From the NCBI RefSeq assembly GCF_035046505.1, contig NC_089824.1, positions 48,215,774-48,279,773 of the forward strand: a DNA stretch of 64,000 bases, written 5' to 3'. The translations under genes were made by a program, and so were the position numbers. The notes beneath the pieces are model-generated. The model ran no database searches. It was not told the origin of the DNA and was given only the letters and a program-made list of their open reading frames with translations. This stretch comes from Tiliqua scincoides. Taxonomy: Eukaryota > Chordata > Lepidosauria > Squamata > Scincidae. Below, one piece after another: positions 46,289-57,445 of the stretch (position 1 is its first letter; each line of letters begins with the position of its first letter).

Positions 46289-47052
46289 CAGTGGTTCTCA
46301 AATTGGTGGGTTGCAACCCACCAGCTCATGTAAAGGATCCCCCATTCCTTTAAGGAGCAGTGGAGTAGGCAAGGGCCACAATGCAATCCCCAGTATCACA
46401 TCACTAACGGAGGTGGAAGGGGGTTGATTTTACTTACAGGTGGCTGCAGGACATTACAGGAGGTCCAGGGAGCCCCACACAGCCCTCCGCTGGGCTCCCT
46501 GATGTTAGAACATTGTAAAAAAAGTGGGTGCAAAGCACTTCTTGGCATTCACATCTATGAAGTGCTTTGTGCCTGCTTTTTTCCAACATTCTAAGTATCA
46601 GGGAGTCCTACGGAGGGCTGCGTGGGGTTCCCCACACCTCCTGCAACACCTGTAAGTAAAAACACCCCCTTTCCACCCCTGTTAGTGACAAAATCCTGGG
46701 GATCATGTCACTGCCTTCACTCTCTATATTAAAAGAAATATGTGACTAGAATAAGGGTGCTTTGTTTCCATTTTTCTCCAGGGAAAACAAAGTAACCCTT
46801 TGATTACTAGGAATAAAGGATGACTAATGTATATTGTAGTATGTCCCATAGCTCCTCATCAGCATCATTTTACATAATGTGGTACAGGTGGAAACAGAAC
46901 CCCAACTTATCTATGCTATTATTAGCATAGATATTATTGCTCAATGTCCTATTCCCAACAGGCTGACAATCTGCACAATATTGTGCAAGGTCTGAGTTGA
47001 AGTCCCAGACTTACCCTGGGAGTAAAACTCCTGGGAAGTTAGAGAACCACTA
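46289..47052. mobile_element. hAT element with perfect 8-bp duplication and nested insertion
   Basis: Ends CAGTGGTTCTCAAATTGG and AAGTTAGAGAACCACTA are inverted. They are flanked by TATTAGTA at 46281-46288 and 47053-47060. The interior has a large inverted region around AGCCCCACACAGCCCTCCGC and GGAGGGCTGCGTGGGG. A 278-bp repeat (46724-47001) is inserted in its right part. It shares the CTGGGGATC and CACTGCC core with the hAT at 27.9 kb. Confidence 0.9.
46724..47001. mobile_element. 278-bp repeat, copy A (Helitron-like?)
   Basis: About 97% identical (roughly nine differences) to 52234-52512. It lies inside a hAT element and has no visible target duplication and no terminal inverted repeats. 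Near its right end are two strong palindromes, CTATGCTATTATTAGCATAG (46911-46930) and TGCACAATATTGTGCA. A 3'-proximal hairpin without target duplication is the Helitron pattern, but the expected TC start and CTRR end are not clear. The family is unassigned. Confidence 0.75.
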
Positions 47053-47549
47053 TATTAGTAGCTTTCCTGGACAGGAACAAGAGGGCCTGTGAGCTTGGCT
47101 GTGGCACAGAGTTGGGTATGTATTACTGTGCTGCTCTGTTACTCAGGGGATCAGAACAGGACTGAGCAGGAACACAAGTCCTACCATTACGGTCTCATTT
47201 GTTGGCTACAAAGCTGGCCTTGCCCTTTCAACTATGCTTTGGGGGGGACTGTTTTGAAAATGGGCAAGGTGTGTCCATGTGCGGGGGGTGCAGGGCAACT
47301 TGCCTAGGCATACAAGGAACATTTTCTTCAGCTCCTGTGCTGCAGCCTATGAGCCCTCACAGTATAGCATAGATAGGGAGAGTTGCCTGGTTGCCTACAC
47401 ATAGGAGAGACCTTCTCTCTTCCAAGATGTACCATGACTCACTTCTTCTATGGCTGTAAAGGTTGTGTGAGAACCTTTGCAACAGAAAAATTGAATTACA
47501 GACACAGTTAAGGTTTTCTTTTCTCCCCTTTCAGAGAGGGCATTTTGCT

Positions 47550-47607
47550 GAGTAGGGGGTTGGACTAGATAACCTGCAATGTACCATTCAACTCTATATG
47601 ATTCTAG
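47550..47607 (+). mobile_element. CR1 LINE 3' tip
   Basis: GGGGGTTGGACTAGATAACC, then CCATTCAACTCTATATGATT and CTAG, match the classic CR1 3' end (GGTTGGACTAGATGACC and CAACTCTATGATTCTATG). Only the last 60 bp or so are present. Confidence 0.75.
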
Positions 47608-47609
47608 AG

Positions 47610-49464
47610 GCAAAAGTCCACCAAGCCACTGAGAGCTGTATGTATGTATTACAGATAGGGTTCACTAGAGTAACACTATCAAATACTTTGACTTATAGTA
47701 GATTGACCAAAAAAGGTTAACCACCACTAATCTGAGTTAGCGAAGCTATGTCAGCTTCAGATTTGTCCTCAAAGTCCTTTTTAATAATGATGAAGCCAGA
47801 TTAAAACAAAAGATAATAGTATGCATTCCAGTCAATTTGTGTACAGCCAGAGACCCAAATGTTACCCTGCTGAAAATCAATTTTGACTTTCCTGGGGTGT
47901 AATTCAGCCTTTAATGTCCCTTGGCTTTTTCAAAAGGAGAGTTAAGTTTATACTGAGGCTTCACTCCCTCACACTCAAGTCATTGTGCCCTCCACAAAGC
48001 TGACTCATACCTGATAGATGAGGGTTTTCAGACTTCTTGCAGTCTCAGATATTTAGACTCCATTCCTTGAGCAAGGGTATAAACTTTCAGACAACTCTGG
48101 AAATCCCCACCTCCTCTCTTCACCACCTCTCCTTGTGAAACCTGAGTTGTCTAAGGTAGCATCAATTCCCCAAGGCATTCTTTCCAGGTGATGAGAATTG
48201 CCTGCAAATGCACCTGTTGTTCCTCAGACAGCACAACATCACACAACCTAGCCTAGCCTGAGTCACTCTCTGCAATCAGATGAACTTGCAGAGAAAACAC
48301 CCAATAACTGTTTGCAGCTTTGCTGATTTTTCCAGGACTTAGAAGAAACCTGTTTGGAATCACTTCAAAATAGGGATCAGCCAGAATGACAATTTAGCTT
48401 GCAAGTCATGCCAAGGAATGATGCCAGTTTTTACCTGTTGGGAAACGGACACAGACATGATAGAAATCAACTTGTCCTTGCATGTCAAGTACAGGAGCGT
48501 GAGCAGGTGTTTTCAAACTGCATTCTTCCTGGCAATGCTTGGTAGCATGAATTTAAATAAGCAAATCCTGGTGTCTAAACACCCAGGAGTTCAATGGGGG
48601 ATCTTAAATCCACCACTGGAACAGCACTGAAAAACAAAAGAATGGATCATTGTCTTGAGGGTAGTCTGTATTTTTCTCCCAAAGGCCAGCTAATATTATT
48701 TGCTCATATTTTATGCTCTAAGCCCCAGTTTCAAACCAGGAAAAAATAAAAAGGTTTTAGTCAGATCTTTGTCTTTTATGACTGGTTTTATCCAGAGTTT
48801 GAAGTCTTTTATTCATGACCAGTTTAAAAAAAAAAAAAAAGGAACCCCCACTGGGGATAGAGAAGAGACAATAAAACAAATAATTAAGGAGACCTGCTGG
48901 GAAGTAAATTTCATTAGGTCGGGTCTAATTCCAGTTGAACACTGAAGCAATTCTGTTAAATACTTTTGCATGCTTTGTGTGTGAAAGGAAATGATGCAAA
49001 TACATATATAAACAAAAACACTTGTTCTCAGAATGCCATGGCACTGAAACACAAAAGTATAAAGATCTTGTGTACTGCTAAATTTTTAAAGTGCTTCCTG
49101 CTGGGCATGCAGTGAATCTCAGGCCTCCAATGGCTGGTGGGTCACAGATCATCCACAAATGTAATTTTGTTAACCAGCAGGGACCATTTCTAGCATATTC
49201 CTGCACAAGAGTGAGAATCTTTAAAAAAAAAAAAAATTAACACTGACACTGTAGTGAGGCAGAGTTTCTCTGAAAATTATGCCAAGTTATGTCACGTGCT
49301 GGGACATAGCATCTTATCATGGGTTGAAGGAGAGTGGCTGCTTCACATCACCCATTACTCTGTCCCTCGCCCCAGACTAGGGAATGGGTACAAAAAGGAT
49401 GCACTAACTTTGTCTCTGTGGAACCGGAAGCAAACAAGATCACCCTTACGGGCAAGTAAGAAAC
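47610..49464. other. No gene recognised
   Basis: Unclassified DNA with an A15 run at 48826-48840 and an A14 run near 49219. Neither is attached to a recognisable retroposon. Confidence 0.6.
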
Positions 49465-49467
49465 AAT

Positions 49468-49646
49468 GGGCCCAATTCTATCCAATTTTCCAGCCCCGGT
49501 GCAACTACAATGCAGCCCCATGGTAAGGGAACAAATGTTCCCATACCTTAAGGAGGCCTCTGTGACTACTGCCCCACTACAAGATGCAGTGCATGCCCCA
49601 TTAACACAATTGCACCGGCACTGGAAAATTGAATAGGATTGGGCCC
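49468..49646. mobile_element. Palindromic MITE, PIF/Harbinger-like, AAT duplication
   Basis: Ends GGGCCCAATTCTATCC and TTGAATAGGATTGGGCCC are inverted and extend inward (CAATTTTCCAG against CTGGAAAATTG). AAT flanks both sides (49465-49467 and 49647-49649). Its 179-bp length equals that of the copy at 31087. Confidence 0.85.
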
Positions 49647-49649
49647 AAT

Positions 49650-50120
49650 GTTGGCTACGAAGCAAAGGTAGCTTTTAAAGACCTGTGTTCAAGAATAGCA
49701 TAATGTGTGTTGAAATTGTAGTGTAGTGAATGCCTTTAACTCATGAAGATCTGACACAACCAGGAACACCTCCCAGTATTCTCTCCTGCCCTCACCACAC
49801 ATACATTGAAGATTGGTAGGAAGCCCTTTTTTTATGGAATACCTGGGCTAATAGAGGAATTTTTACTTTGGACAACATAATTGAACCAGATCAAGAGTTT
49901 TATTCCTTCTCTAAATTATGTGATAAGTAAAACTTACCACCCACAATAAATAGGCAGAACTTACAGTTACAGCATTTATTACTGACGAAATTCAGACTGG
50001 TTGCAATCACAGCTTTCCTGACTCCACTAATATTAGAAAAGCTTATTGAAGCTAACACAAAAAGGAACCTTAGAATATTCTTAGAAAGTATTTAATGTCC
50101 TTGAATAAGTATGATCGCAG
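49650..50120. other. No gene recognised
   Basis: AT-rich unclassified DNA. Confidence 0.6.
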
Positions 50121-50124
50121 GCTG

Positions 50125-50628
50125 GCATGCCTGTGCTGTATCCAGTGCAAGTTTGGGGCCAAAAGTAGCGCAGCTTGAGCAAGAGGAATCGCTTCCCCTT
50201 ACCCTGTGTCGCACTGCAGTGACCCCAATTGTCTACTCTCATATGTGCCACCAAAGGAGGTGGCACAGATCCAAGCAAAACAGAGCAGCCAGAGTATGCT
50301 CCATGCCACCCGGGAGCAGGGGTCAGGATCCAGCTTAACCACCAGGTCCTGGCCCCGACTCCCGCTCCCCGCCCACCTGACCCCTGGAATACCCGCTGCC
50401 TGCCCTCCCATTGCCCCAGAATGCCTCGCTCCCATCCTCCACATGCCCCCCCCCGACCCCTGCACTGGTTGAGCTCAGCTTGCGCAATTCACCCATCCTC
50501 CAGGGCCCATGATGGCGTGGGGAGGCAGGTGTACATCTGTGCACCAGCCTAACTCCCTTCAGAGTGGTACAAAAGTGCTTTATGGCAGTTTTGCAACACT
50601 CCCCCTTAGGCTTGCACCCTTAGTCATA
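50125..50628. mobile_element. GC-rich MITE (CAATCCTA family), diverged ends
   Basis: The core phrases GTGCTGTATCCAGTGCAAGT, ATGTGCCACCAAAGGAGGTG and TTATGGCAGTTTTGCAACAC match other family members (58.3, 59.7 and 33.4 kb). The terminal motif is eroded (GGCTTGCACCCTTAG at the right). It lies directly against the L1 fragment and may be inserted in it. Confidence 0.6.
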
Positions 50629-51830
50629 TACTTTGGTCTTGCACAGTTATTCAGACTTTTTGGAATGAGGTTATAGATTACTGTGATATTAGATCAATCA
50701 TTAGGGTTTGTGGATATGGACATTCTTCTGAATTATTTGCCTCTATTATGGACAGTTTCTGCTCCTGTTCACTCCTGTTCGCTCCTGTTCCTCTCCTGTT
50801 CGCTCACAACAGGAGAGGAAACTGAACGGTTTGCACATGCGCTGCCTCCGGCGCATTCTCAGCATCACCTGGCAGGACAAAGTTCCTAACAACACAGTCC
50901 TGGAATGAGCTGGAATCCCTAGCATGTATGCACTGCTGAAATAGAGACGCCTGCGTTGGCTCGGTCATGTCGTGAGAATGGATGATGGCCGGATCCCAAA
51001 GGATCTCCTCTATGGAGAACTTGTGCAAGGAAAGCGCCCTACAGGTAGACCACAGCTGCGATACAAGGACATCTGCAAGAGGGATCTGAAGGCCTTAGGG
51101 ATGGACCTCAACAAGTGGGAAACCCTGGCCTCTGAGTGGCCCACTTGGAGGCAGGCTGTGCAGCATGGCCTTTCCCAGTTTGAAGAGACTCTTTGCCAAC
51201 AGTCTGATGCAAAGAGGCAAAGAAGGAAGGCCCATAGCCAGGGAGACAGACCAGGGACAGACTGCACTTGCTCCCGGTGTGGAAGGGATTGTCACTCCCA
51301 GATTGGCCTTTTCAGCCACACTAGATGCTGTGCCAGAACCGCCTTTCAGAGCGCGATACCATAGTCTTTCGAGACTGAAGGTTGCCAATATATATAATAA
51401 TATATTATGGACATTATCGGATGGTCAGCCGAAATGGATTCTCTGTGCCCTTACTGTTACCAAAAGACTTATACTGAAAGACTGGAAAGAAAAATGCCCA
51501 CCTACTGTTGTGCAGTGGATGGAGGAACGTTCAACTCTCTCTGTATTTGAATCAGTTGTTTATAGAAGAACATTTGTATCAATAAATTCAAGAAGATCTG
51601 GAAACCTTTTTGAAAATATTTATCTATAGAAATTTATCATTGATCTTTGTTATATAAGATGGTTTCCGTATTCAATATATGTCTTTTTTATGAAATATTT
51701 GTCTTTCCCCCTTTTTTCTTTTTTCCTTTATTATTATAGCATATTTACATCATGTTAAGATCTTATTGTTGGATTATTTTTATTCTGTAATAAAGGTTAA
51801 GAAATACATTGAATATCTAAAAATACTGTT
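50629..51830 (+). mobile_element. L1-type LINE 3' end, split by another LINE
   Basis: The left part encodes SHILWSCTVIQTFWNEVIDY, the typical L1 ORF2 C-terminal block (HILWsCp-FWkeV). The right part from 51403 encodes WTLSDGQPKWILCALTVTKR followed by LILKDWKEKCPPTVVQWMEE, matching the L1 block (aKklIlxnWkxxxxPxxxxW). A T/A-rich 3' UTR follows, with an AATAAAGG signal at about 51789. The two parts are separated by a LINE insertion (50755-51402) with an 11-bp duplication. The 5' end is missing. Confidence 0.8.
50755..51402 (+). mobile_element. 5'-truncated LINE, copy 3, nested in L1
   Basis: The insertion is flanked by TATTATGGACA (50744-50754 and 51403-51413). It starts with a 10-bp-period GCTCCTGTTC array (50761-50803), then encodes LNGLHMRCLRRILSITWQDK and VPNNTVLE. 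After a stop it continues RRLRWLGHVVRMDDGRIPKD and through the C-terminal zinc-finger-like motif CxxCxxxC...HxxxC, ending FQSAIP (open 50972-51364). The stop codon falls in ATACCATAG, inside the tail shared with the 5S SINE. The breaks (TGA at about 50906, TAG at about 50941) and truncation make it inactive. Confidence 0.92.
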
Positions 51831-52233
51831 CAATGTGTCAGGGACAGGACTGGCATATCTTTTTAAGGATACCAGAGGCACTTCAGAGGTCAGGTGTACT
51901 TTCTTAAATTTGCAACCCGTATAAAGTCCATATTACATATGTGAGGCATTCCTGCTGCTTTATCCCACATCTCTTTAGTGTCCTCTAAATATGTGTTGGG
52001 GTTTTTGCCAGGATTCTTTCTATTCCATTGAAACATTTGTAGACACATCTGTATATTTTTTCAGTATGTCACATTGCTAGACTTCCATAGAATCATGAAG
52101 ACGTTCATAGGTCTTCCAAAATATAGAGGTTCCTCTGTTCTCTATAATTCTGGAAGGGTGGTAGGGTGCATTCTAGGAATATCATCTAAAAATTTAAGTG
52201 CTGGTAGATGCTAGCACAACATTATAATTACTA
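51831..52233. other. No gene recognised
   Basis: AT-rich sequence between the L1 3' end and the 279-bp repeat. Confidence 0.6.
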
Positions 52234-52512
52234 CTATATTAAAAGAAATATGTGACTAGAATAAGGGTGCTTTGTTTCCATTTTTCTCCAGGGAAAACAA
52301 AGTAACCTTTTGATTACTAGGAATAAAGGATGACTAGTGTATATTGCAGTATGTCCCATAGCTCCTCATCAGCATCACTTTACATAATGTGGTACAGGTG
52401 GAAACAGAACCCCAACTTATCTATGCTAATATTAGCATAGACATCATTGCTCGATGTCCTATTCCCAAACAGGCTGACAATCTGCACAATATTGTGCAAG
52501 GTCTGAGTTGAA
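52234..52512. mobile_element. 279-bp repeat, copy B (Helitron-like?)
   Basis: About 97% identical to 46724-47001 in the same orientation. It contains the perfect palindromes CTATGCTAATATTAGCATAG (52421-52440) and TGCACAATATTGTGCA (52483-52498) near its right end. The flanks (AATTACTA left, TCAGGCCA right) are not duplicated. Terminal motifs for any cut-and-paste superfamily are absent. Confidence 0.75.
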
Positions 52513-53057
52513 TCAGGCCAAAGGAGAGGGCAATCAGCAACAGACTTCATTTGCAAAGAGGAGAGTGCATGCTTGAAAACAGAGAACTGGCTGTAAACAG
52601 TTACTACACTGAGGTACTGCAGGACATGGGAGTGCTCCCAAAGACAGCAAAAGTTGATCCAAGAAGGCCAAATCCCAACTAATCCATTATATCCCTGAGC
52701 AGTGCCAGACTGAGATGCATCAAGTGACAGCTCAAAGAATTTTAAAGGAAGAGCCTTTAGGTTATACCATTGTATTGTGGTATCACTGAATGGCTTTAAG
52801 TGATCTAGGAGAGGAAAGACCCTTGGACACTTCTTGGGTTGCTTCAGACTCCCTCTCTGAAAGAATTGACATACTGTTTCCAGGTTTGAGTAACTTCTCC
52901 TCCTCCTTAGTTAACTCCCTTCGATTTAGATTAAGTGAAGTCAGAGGCTGTGTGTTCCCCCAGCAGGTGATCCTGGTCTGAGCTCATTTTCAGAAAGATC
53001 ACTGTTCAAGGAATCTGGTAGCTAATGCATATTAGCCTATTAGGGTTTTATGCATTT
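52513..53057. other. No gene recognised
   Basis: Unclassified sequence up to the target duplication of the next hAT element. Confidence 0.6.
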
Positions 53058-53065
53058 ATCCAGAA

Positions 53066-53524
53066 CAGAGGTGCCCAAACCCTGGCCCTGGGGCCACTTG
53101 CGGCCCTCGAGGCCTCTCAATGCAGCCCTCAGGGAGCTCCCAGTCTCCAATGAGCCTCTGGCCCTCCAGTGATTTGCTGGAGCCCACACTGGCCCGATGC
53201 AATTGCTCTCAGTGTGAGGGTAACTATTTGACGTCTCGGTGAGCTGTGGGATGAGGGCTCCCTCCACTGCTTGCTGTTTCACATCTGTGATGCAGTAGTG
53301 GCAGCAAAGGAAAGGTCAGCCTTGCCTTGTGCAAGGCCTTTTATAGACCTTCAGCTACTGCAAGACCTTCATTCAGTCATATAAGTTCATCTTTAATATA
53401 TTCATTTATGTAAACGTATGTAAATTTATTCAAATTTGAAATGTAAATTCTTTTTTCCCCCGGCCCCCGACACAGTGTCAGAGAGACAATGTGGCCCTCC
53501 TGCCAAAAACTTTGGACACCCCTG
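53066..53524. mobile_element. hAT element, 459 bp, with perfect 8-bp duplication
   Basis: Ends CAGAGGTGCCCAAACCCTGG and AAACTTTGGACACCCCTG are inverted. They are flanked by ATCCAGAA at 53058-53065 and 53525-53532. The subterminal CTTGCGGCCCTC and CCCGACACAGTGTCAGAGAG text is of a type widespread among vertebrate non-autonomous hATs (CAGGGGTGTCCAAACTTTTT ends). It is non-coding. Confidence 0.92.
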
Positions 53525-53589
53525 ATCCAGAACAAGCATTCCACTTGGCATTATGCCTTTTACAGCTCTTCAAAAATTTGACATGTCAT

Positions 53590-54035
53590 TCAGTGCAGCA
53601 TGGCCACTGATGCAAGTGGCAAATGGCCAGGTGGTGCACCTACAGCTGGAGGATGCCCACCAATGCTAGTAAGTCAGCCCAGGGAGTGGGAGGGAGGTGG
53701 TGAGGAGAGAGGAACAAGGAGGAGATTGGGCAGCGAGGAAAGCAATCGAGGCCAGGAAGAGGATGGCATCAGTGGCAATATCCTATCCCCTTTCCCAGCT
53801 TTAATCCCCAGACCTGGGCCCACATGGACTTGCACCAGCAAACTCGCTGTCACAGGTCCAAGTAGAATCAGTGGGCCGGCACAGGCTTACTCTGGGGCAG
53901 GGAAAGAAATGTTCCCTAATCCCAAGGAGGCCTCCAGGGCCCAAAACTCCCCCTCTGGGCACAACACATGTCCCATCAGCATGGCTGCATCCCCCCATGG
54001 GGAGTTGCATAGGATTGGGCTGTGCAGCACAGCAC
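53590..54035. mobile_element. GC-rich MITE (CAATCCTA family)
   Basis: The right end TTGCATAGGATTGGGCTGTG is the family terminus. The core shows CAATGCTAGTAAGTCAGCCC, a GGGAGGTGG block, AGCTTTAATCCCCAGACCTG and GGGAAAGAAATGTTCCCTAA. The left terminus is eroded, and the overlapping open frames reflect GC content. Confidence 0.65.
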
Positions 54036-54396
54036 TTGGTGGGAGAGGCTAAATGCATAATTGTCCTGATGTTGCATAAGTTTCTCAGATCTTAAATTCA
54101 GTAGATACTTTAGTGGAAACCCCTTCCCTCTACCTCAGTTAAGATTGGAAAATTTTCCCTGCTTTCCCTCCTTTCCAAAGGCAGGTGCCACAATTTACAG
54201 TAGCATCCATGCTACTTTAGGTTGTCAGTCATCTCACATCGGCCTGAGATGACCCCTCATAGCAATCTCTTTACAAATTTACTTCCATGGTCATTCTGTC
54301 ATTCTGTAATGTAAAAAGAATAGCAAGGAGGAAGTATGAGACAAAAGTCTTAGTAAATGTAGAATCCCTTGTATCTTCATCATATATTTACAAGTA

Positions 54397-54948
54397 TAGG
54401 CAGGGCTGCTGTTCCCAGACCCCCTGTGAATACCAAAAAAATACAGATAAAAATCCACAGTTTGGCACCCTATAAGGCTTCCGAAAGCGACCAGAGCTAT
54501 GCTCCAGTTGCCTCCGGAGCCTCTTCTGAGGCCTGTGGAGGCCCAGCGTGGCTTCTGTGGGCCTTTGAAGGCTTTCTAGGGCCTTAGAAGTTCACTTCTG
54601 GTTTTGTGCAAAAACCGAAAGCGACATTTTAAGGGCATATGAGTCCTTTGGAGGACTGGGGAAGTCCTCTTAGGCCCTCTACCAGCCTTATAAGGCCTTA
54701 AAAACGTCACTTCCTGTTTTTGCGCAAAACTGGAAGTGACCGTGTAAGGCCTCCCAGCGGGCTCTCTGAGGCCCACAGAGGCTGTGCAAGGCCTCCATGG
54801 GCCTCAGGTTTTGCAGATGATCAGAGCACAGCTCTGGTGGCCTTCAGAGGCTTCAGGTTGGGCCTAATGTGACTCAGTGAGAGTCCGGGGGACCAGCATT
54901 GAGCCAGAACCGTAGACAGCTAATCTGCGGATACTGAGGCCCCATTTG
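54397..54948. mobile_element. Tigger/pogo-like non-autonomous element, diverged
   Basis: The left part GTTCCCAGACCCCCTGTGAA and TACCAAAAAAATACAG and the right part AATCTGCGGATACTGAGGCC resemble Tigger-type subterminal sequences. TA occurs at both proposed borders (54395-54396 and 54949-54950). The interior contains inverted TTTTGTGCAAAAACCG and TTTTTGCGCAAAACTGG motifs and AAGCGAC and GAAGTGAC words. The outer terminal repeats are eroded. Confidence 0.6.
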
Positions 54949-54950
54949 TA

Positions 54951-55795
54951 ATGCCTTGAGACATGGACTGTACATTGATATTATTTATCCAGTGCCTTCA
55001 ATGGGCATAACTCTTTAAAAAAGTATTAATCGAAGAGAACTAATAATTAACAGCATAACTAATAGAAGAGAAGACAGATTCCTCTCCCAACAGGCTCATA
55101 ATCTAAAATAGACACAAAGGAGGCAACAGAAGAAGGGGAAGGGAGTGGTGCTTTTCTACCCCCCCTCTGTTCTGTAGCGGTACATTATATTGTGATGACA
55201 TCATATTGTGCATTTCTCTGCCCCACTTCATATTATTAGCTGCTGCTGGAAGAGGTGATGAGACACACAATATGATGATGTCATGACAAAGAGCAAGTGA
55301 TCCTATATGCTTTTGGAGACTAGAGAGACGACCACTTTTGCAGAACAATTTAGAAATATTGCAAGCCTTCTACTGGGGAAGCTGGAAATAGCAGCTCCCC
55401 TGCTCCAGTATTTGTGAACAGAATCAAGATGAGCATAAATGTGCGTGCTTGCAAAAACTTGCCTTGGCAAGAGAACTGACCACTTGCAAAGGTTCTTTTT
55501 TTACTCAAGCTTTTGCAAAGCTTTGTGAACAACCAGCGCTCAAAAGGTGCAGCATTCGTGGGTGTATTCAAGCCTTTGCAATACAAATTGGTGGTTTGCA
55601 AAGGTGTGGATTTTTGCTGACATTCTCTGGGAACATGCACAAAAGCTCCACTCAATTTCAGATCCAGTACTTAAATGTTCTTGCATCTGTCTGGCAAACT
55701 TAGATCAAATGTAATATGTAGCTCCTTGCCTAGGTTACTTTGTTCTCCTGATGAGTGTTGAGCACTTAAGATGAGTTTAACGTCTATCCAACAAC
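54951..55795. other. No gene recognised; contains a spaced inverted repeat
   Basis: GATGACATCATATTGTG (55194-55210) is echoed by the complement-like CACAATATGATGATGTCAT (55266-55284), separated by about 55 bases. Otherwise unclassified. Confidence 0.6.
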
Positions 55796-55798
55796 TAG

Positions 55799-55950
55799 GG
55801 GCCCAATCCTATCCAATTTTCCAGTGCTGGTGCAGCTGTGCCAATGGGGTGTGCACTGCTTCCTGTGGTGGGGAGGCAGTCACAGAAGCCTTGTCCAAGG
55901 GGCTGCACTGTGGTTGCACTGGTGCTGGAAGGTTAGATAGGATTGGACCC
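55799..55950. mobile_element. Palindromic MITE, PIF/Harbinger-like, TAG duplication
   Basis: Ends GGGCCCAATCCTATCC and GGTTAGATAGGATTGGACCC are inverted. TAG flanks both sides (55796-55798 and 55951-55953). At 152 bp it is a slightly shortened member of the same family as 49468-49646. Confidence 0.85.
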
Positions 55951-55953
55951 TAG

Positions 55954-57381
55954 GTTGACACAGTTCAAGCTCTCAAACAGATCTCCTTACTAACCCTGCA
56001 GAGTCATTAGCACAGGCGTTTGACATGTCGCATTCCAAACTTCCACAGCCTGAAATCTCAACATGTTTGGAACAGGGACACTCATCACCAGCCAGAAATG
56101 CCTCTCAGCATACACATGTACAGACATCCATACATATGTACATACATTCATGAATATGTAGGCATATTCAAAAGAATCTATGGGGTGGAATCCATATTAG
56201 GATCAATCCTTGATCAACAACCCCATTTGAAAGACAAATGGTGGCTTAAAAAGCAGGTAGTTATCTCACATCATTAAAAAAAAAACCACATCCTGATTTC
56301 ATCCATTGTTTGAGTGTAATGCGCAGTGTTTTCACACAACAGAAACGATCTCTTTCAATGTACGCTTTTAATTCTAATTATTTGCAGAAGAGACTTGTGG
56401 AATTAGTGGTGGTTTGCTGTAGAATCTTCCCCTGACACCCATAAATTTTTATTGTTTTTTACTCTGTTTCAAGGCACAGATGAAATTCATCTTTTCTGGA
56501 TGGGTCGAGGGCAGGGGGAGGAGAGAAAGGGAAGATGTGGAAAGAGGAGAAAATATCTTGAAACTACCATTGTGAAGAAAATGAAAACAGATGCACAGAT
56601 TGGGAAAGATGCTGGTGGGAACAGCACTGAAGTGAAGCACATTTTCCCGAGGAGATGACAGCCTTGTGTAATTTCTCAAGGCTTCCCACAAAACAGACAT
56701 ATCCCACACGGAAAGGCTCACAGGAGGAGGTGCAGCTCTGAGAAGACATGCAAAGAGGGAATGTGTCATAAACCCAAGTGAATATTTCAGGTTGTATCTG
56801 CATTGTCCTGTCTCCTTCTTTAAAAAAAATCATCAAATAGCAGGACTGAGGAGAGACACATCTGTAAGCTAGAAAACAGAAAGAAAACTCTTGTCTAATC
56901 CTGTTTATTTGAAGAGGCTCGGCCAACAGCAGACAGGCTTTCCAGAAGGGTGATCCCAGTCTGCTCTGAACTGACACAGTGACATGATGGGCTTTGAAGA
57001 TAGAGTAGCAGTGTTTATGTGGAGAGCAGTCGTGGTGGAGAGGGGAAGAAGGGGGAGGAGGTGCTGGGAGGGAGATCGGGAAACTGTAACTCATTGTGGA
57101 TGGGCTGGCCTGGCCTGGGTGGCAAGCTCTTAAAGCTCCAAACATTCATCAACCTGCCTAGTGGGCCCGACATGCTGGAGCCACACGTTGCTCTCTCCCT
57201 CTCTCACTGTGTCAGGCGTGATCTAGTCCAACTGTGCGGAGACAGAACAGCCCAGCCAGACAAGCTCTGGTCAGTGCAAATAATCACAGCTCTGACTCCT
57301 TTCTCTGTTACTCAGCAAAGCCTGGCCACCGAACACAGAGTTCTCACAGGAAGTTTACGTCAATTCTCTTATACACCACAG
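55954..57381. other. No gene recognised
   Basis: Unclassified DNA. The minus-strand frame across 56564-57145 (193 codons) is the longest outside transposons, but it starts in a CCTCC-rich block and has no recognisable domain, so I do not call it a gene. Confidence 0.5.
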
Positions 57382-57384
57382 ACA

Positions 57385-57443
<59 letters not shown>
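57382..57443. repeat. Compound microsatellite (AC)10(AG)21
   Basis: AC repeats at 57382-57401 pass into AG repeats to 57443. They resemble the tract at 17227 on the opposite strand in structure (GT next to GA). Confidence 0.97.

Positions 57444-57445
<2 letters not shown>

Noticed and set aside
46724-47001. Solo LTR interpretation of the 278-bp repeat
   Set aside because: No TG...CA ends with a short flanking duplication are visible in either copy, and the poly(A)-signal-like AATAAAGG alone is not enough.
56564-57145. Minus-strand open frame of 193 codons
   Set aside because: It contains a Pro/Ser-rich stretch from a CCTCC block and no recognisable motif. A single long frame in this much DNA is expected by chance.
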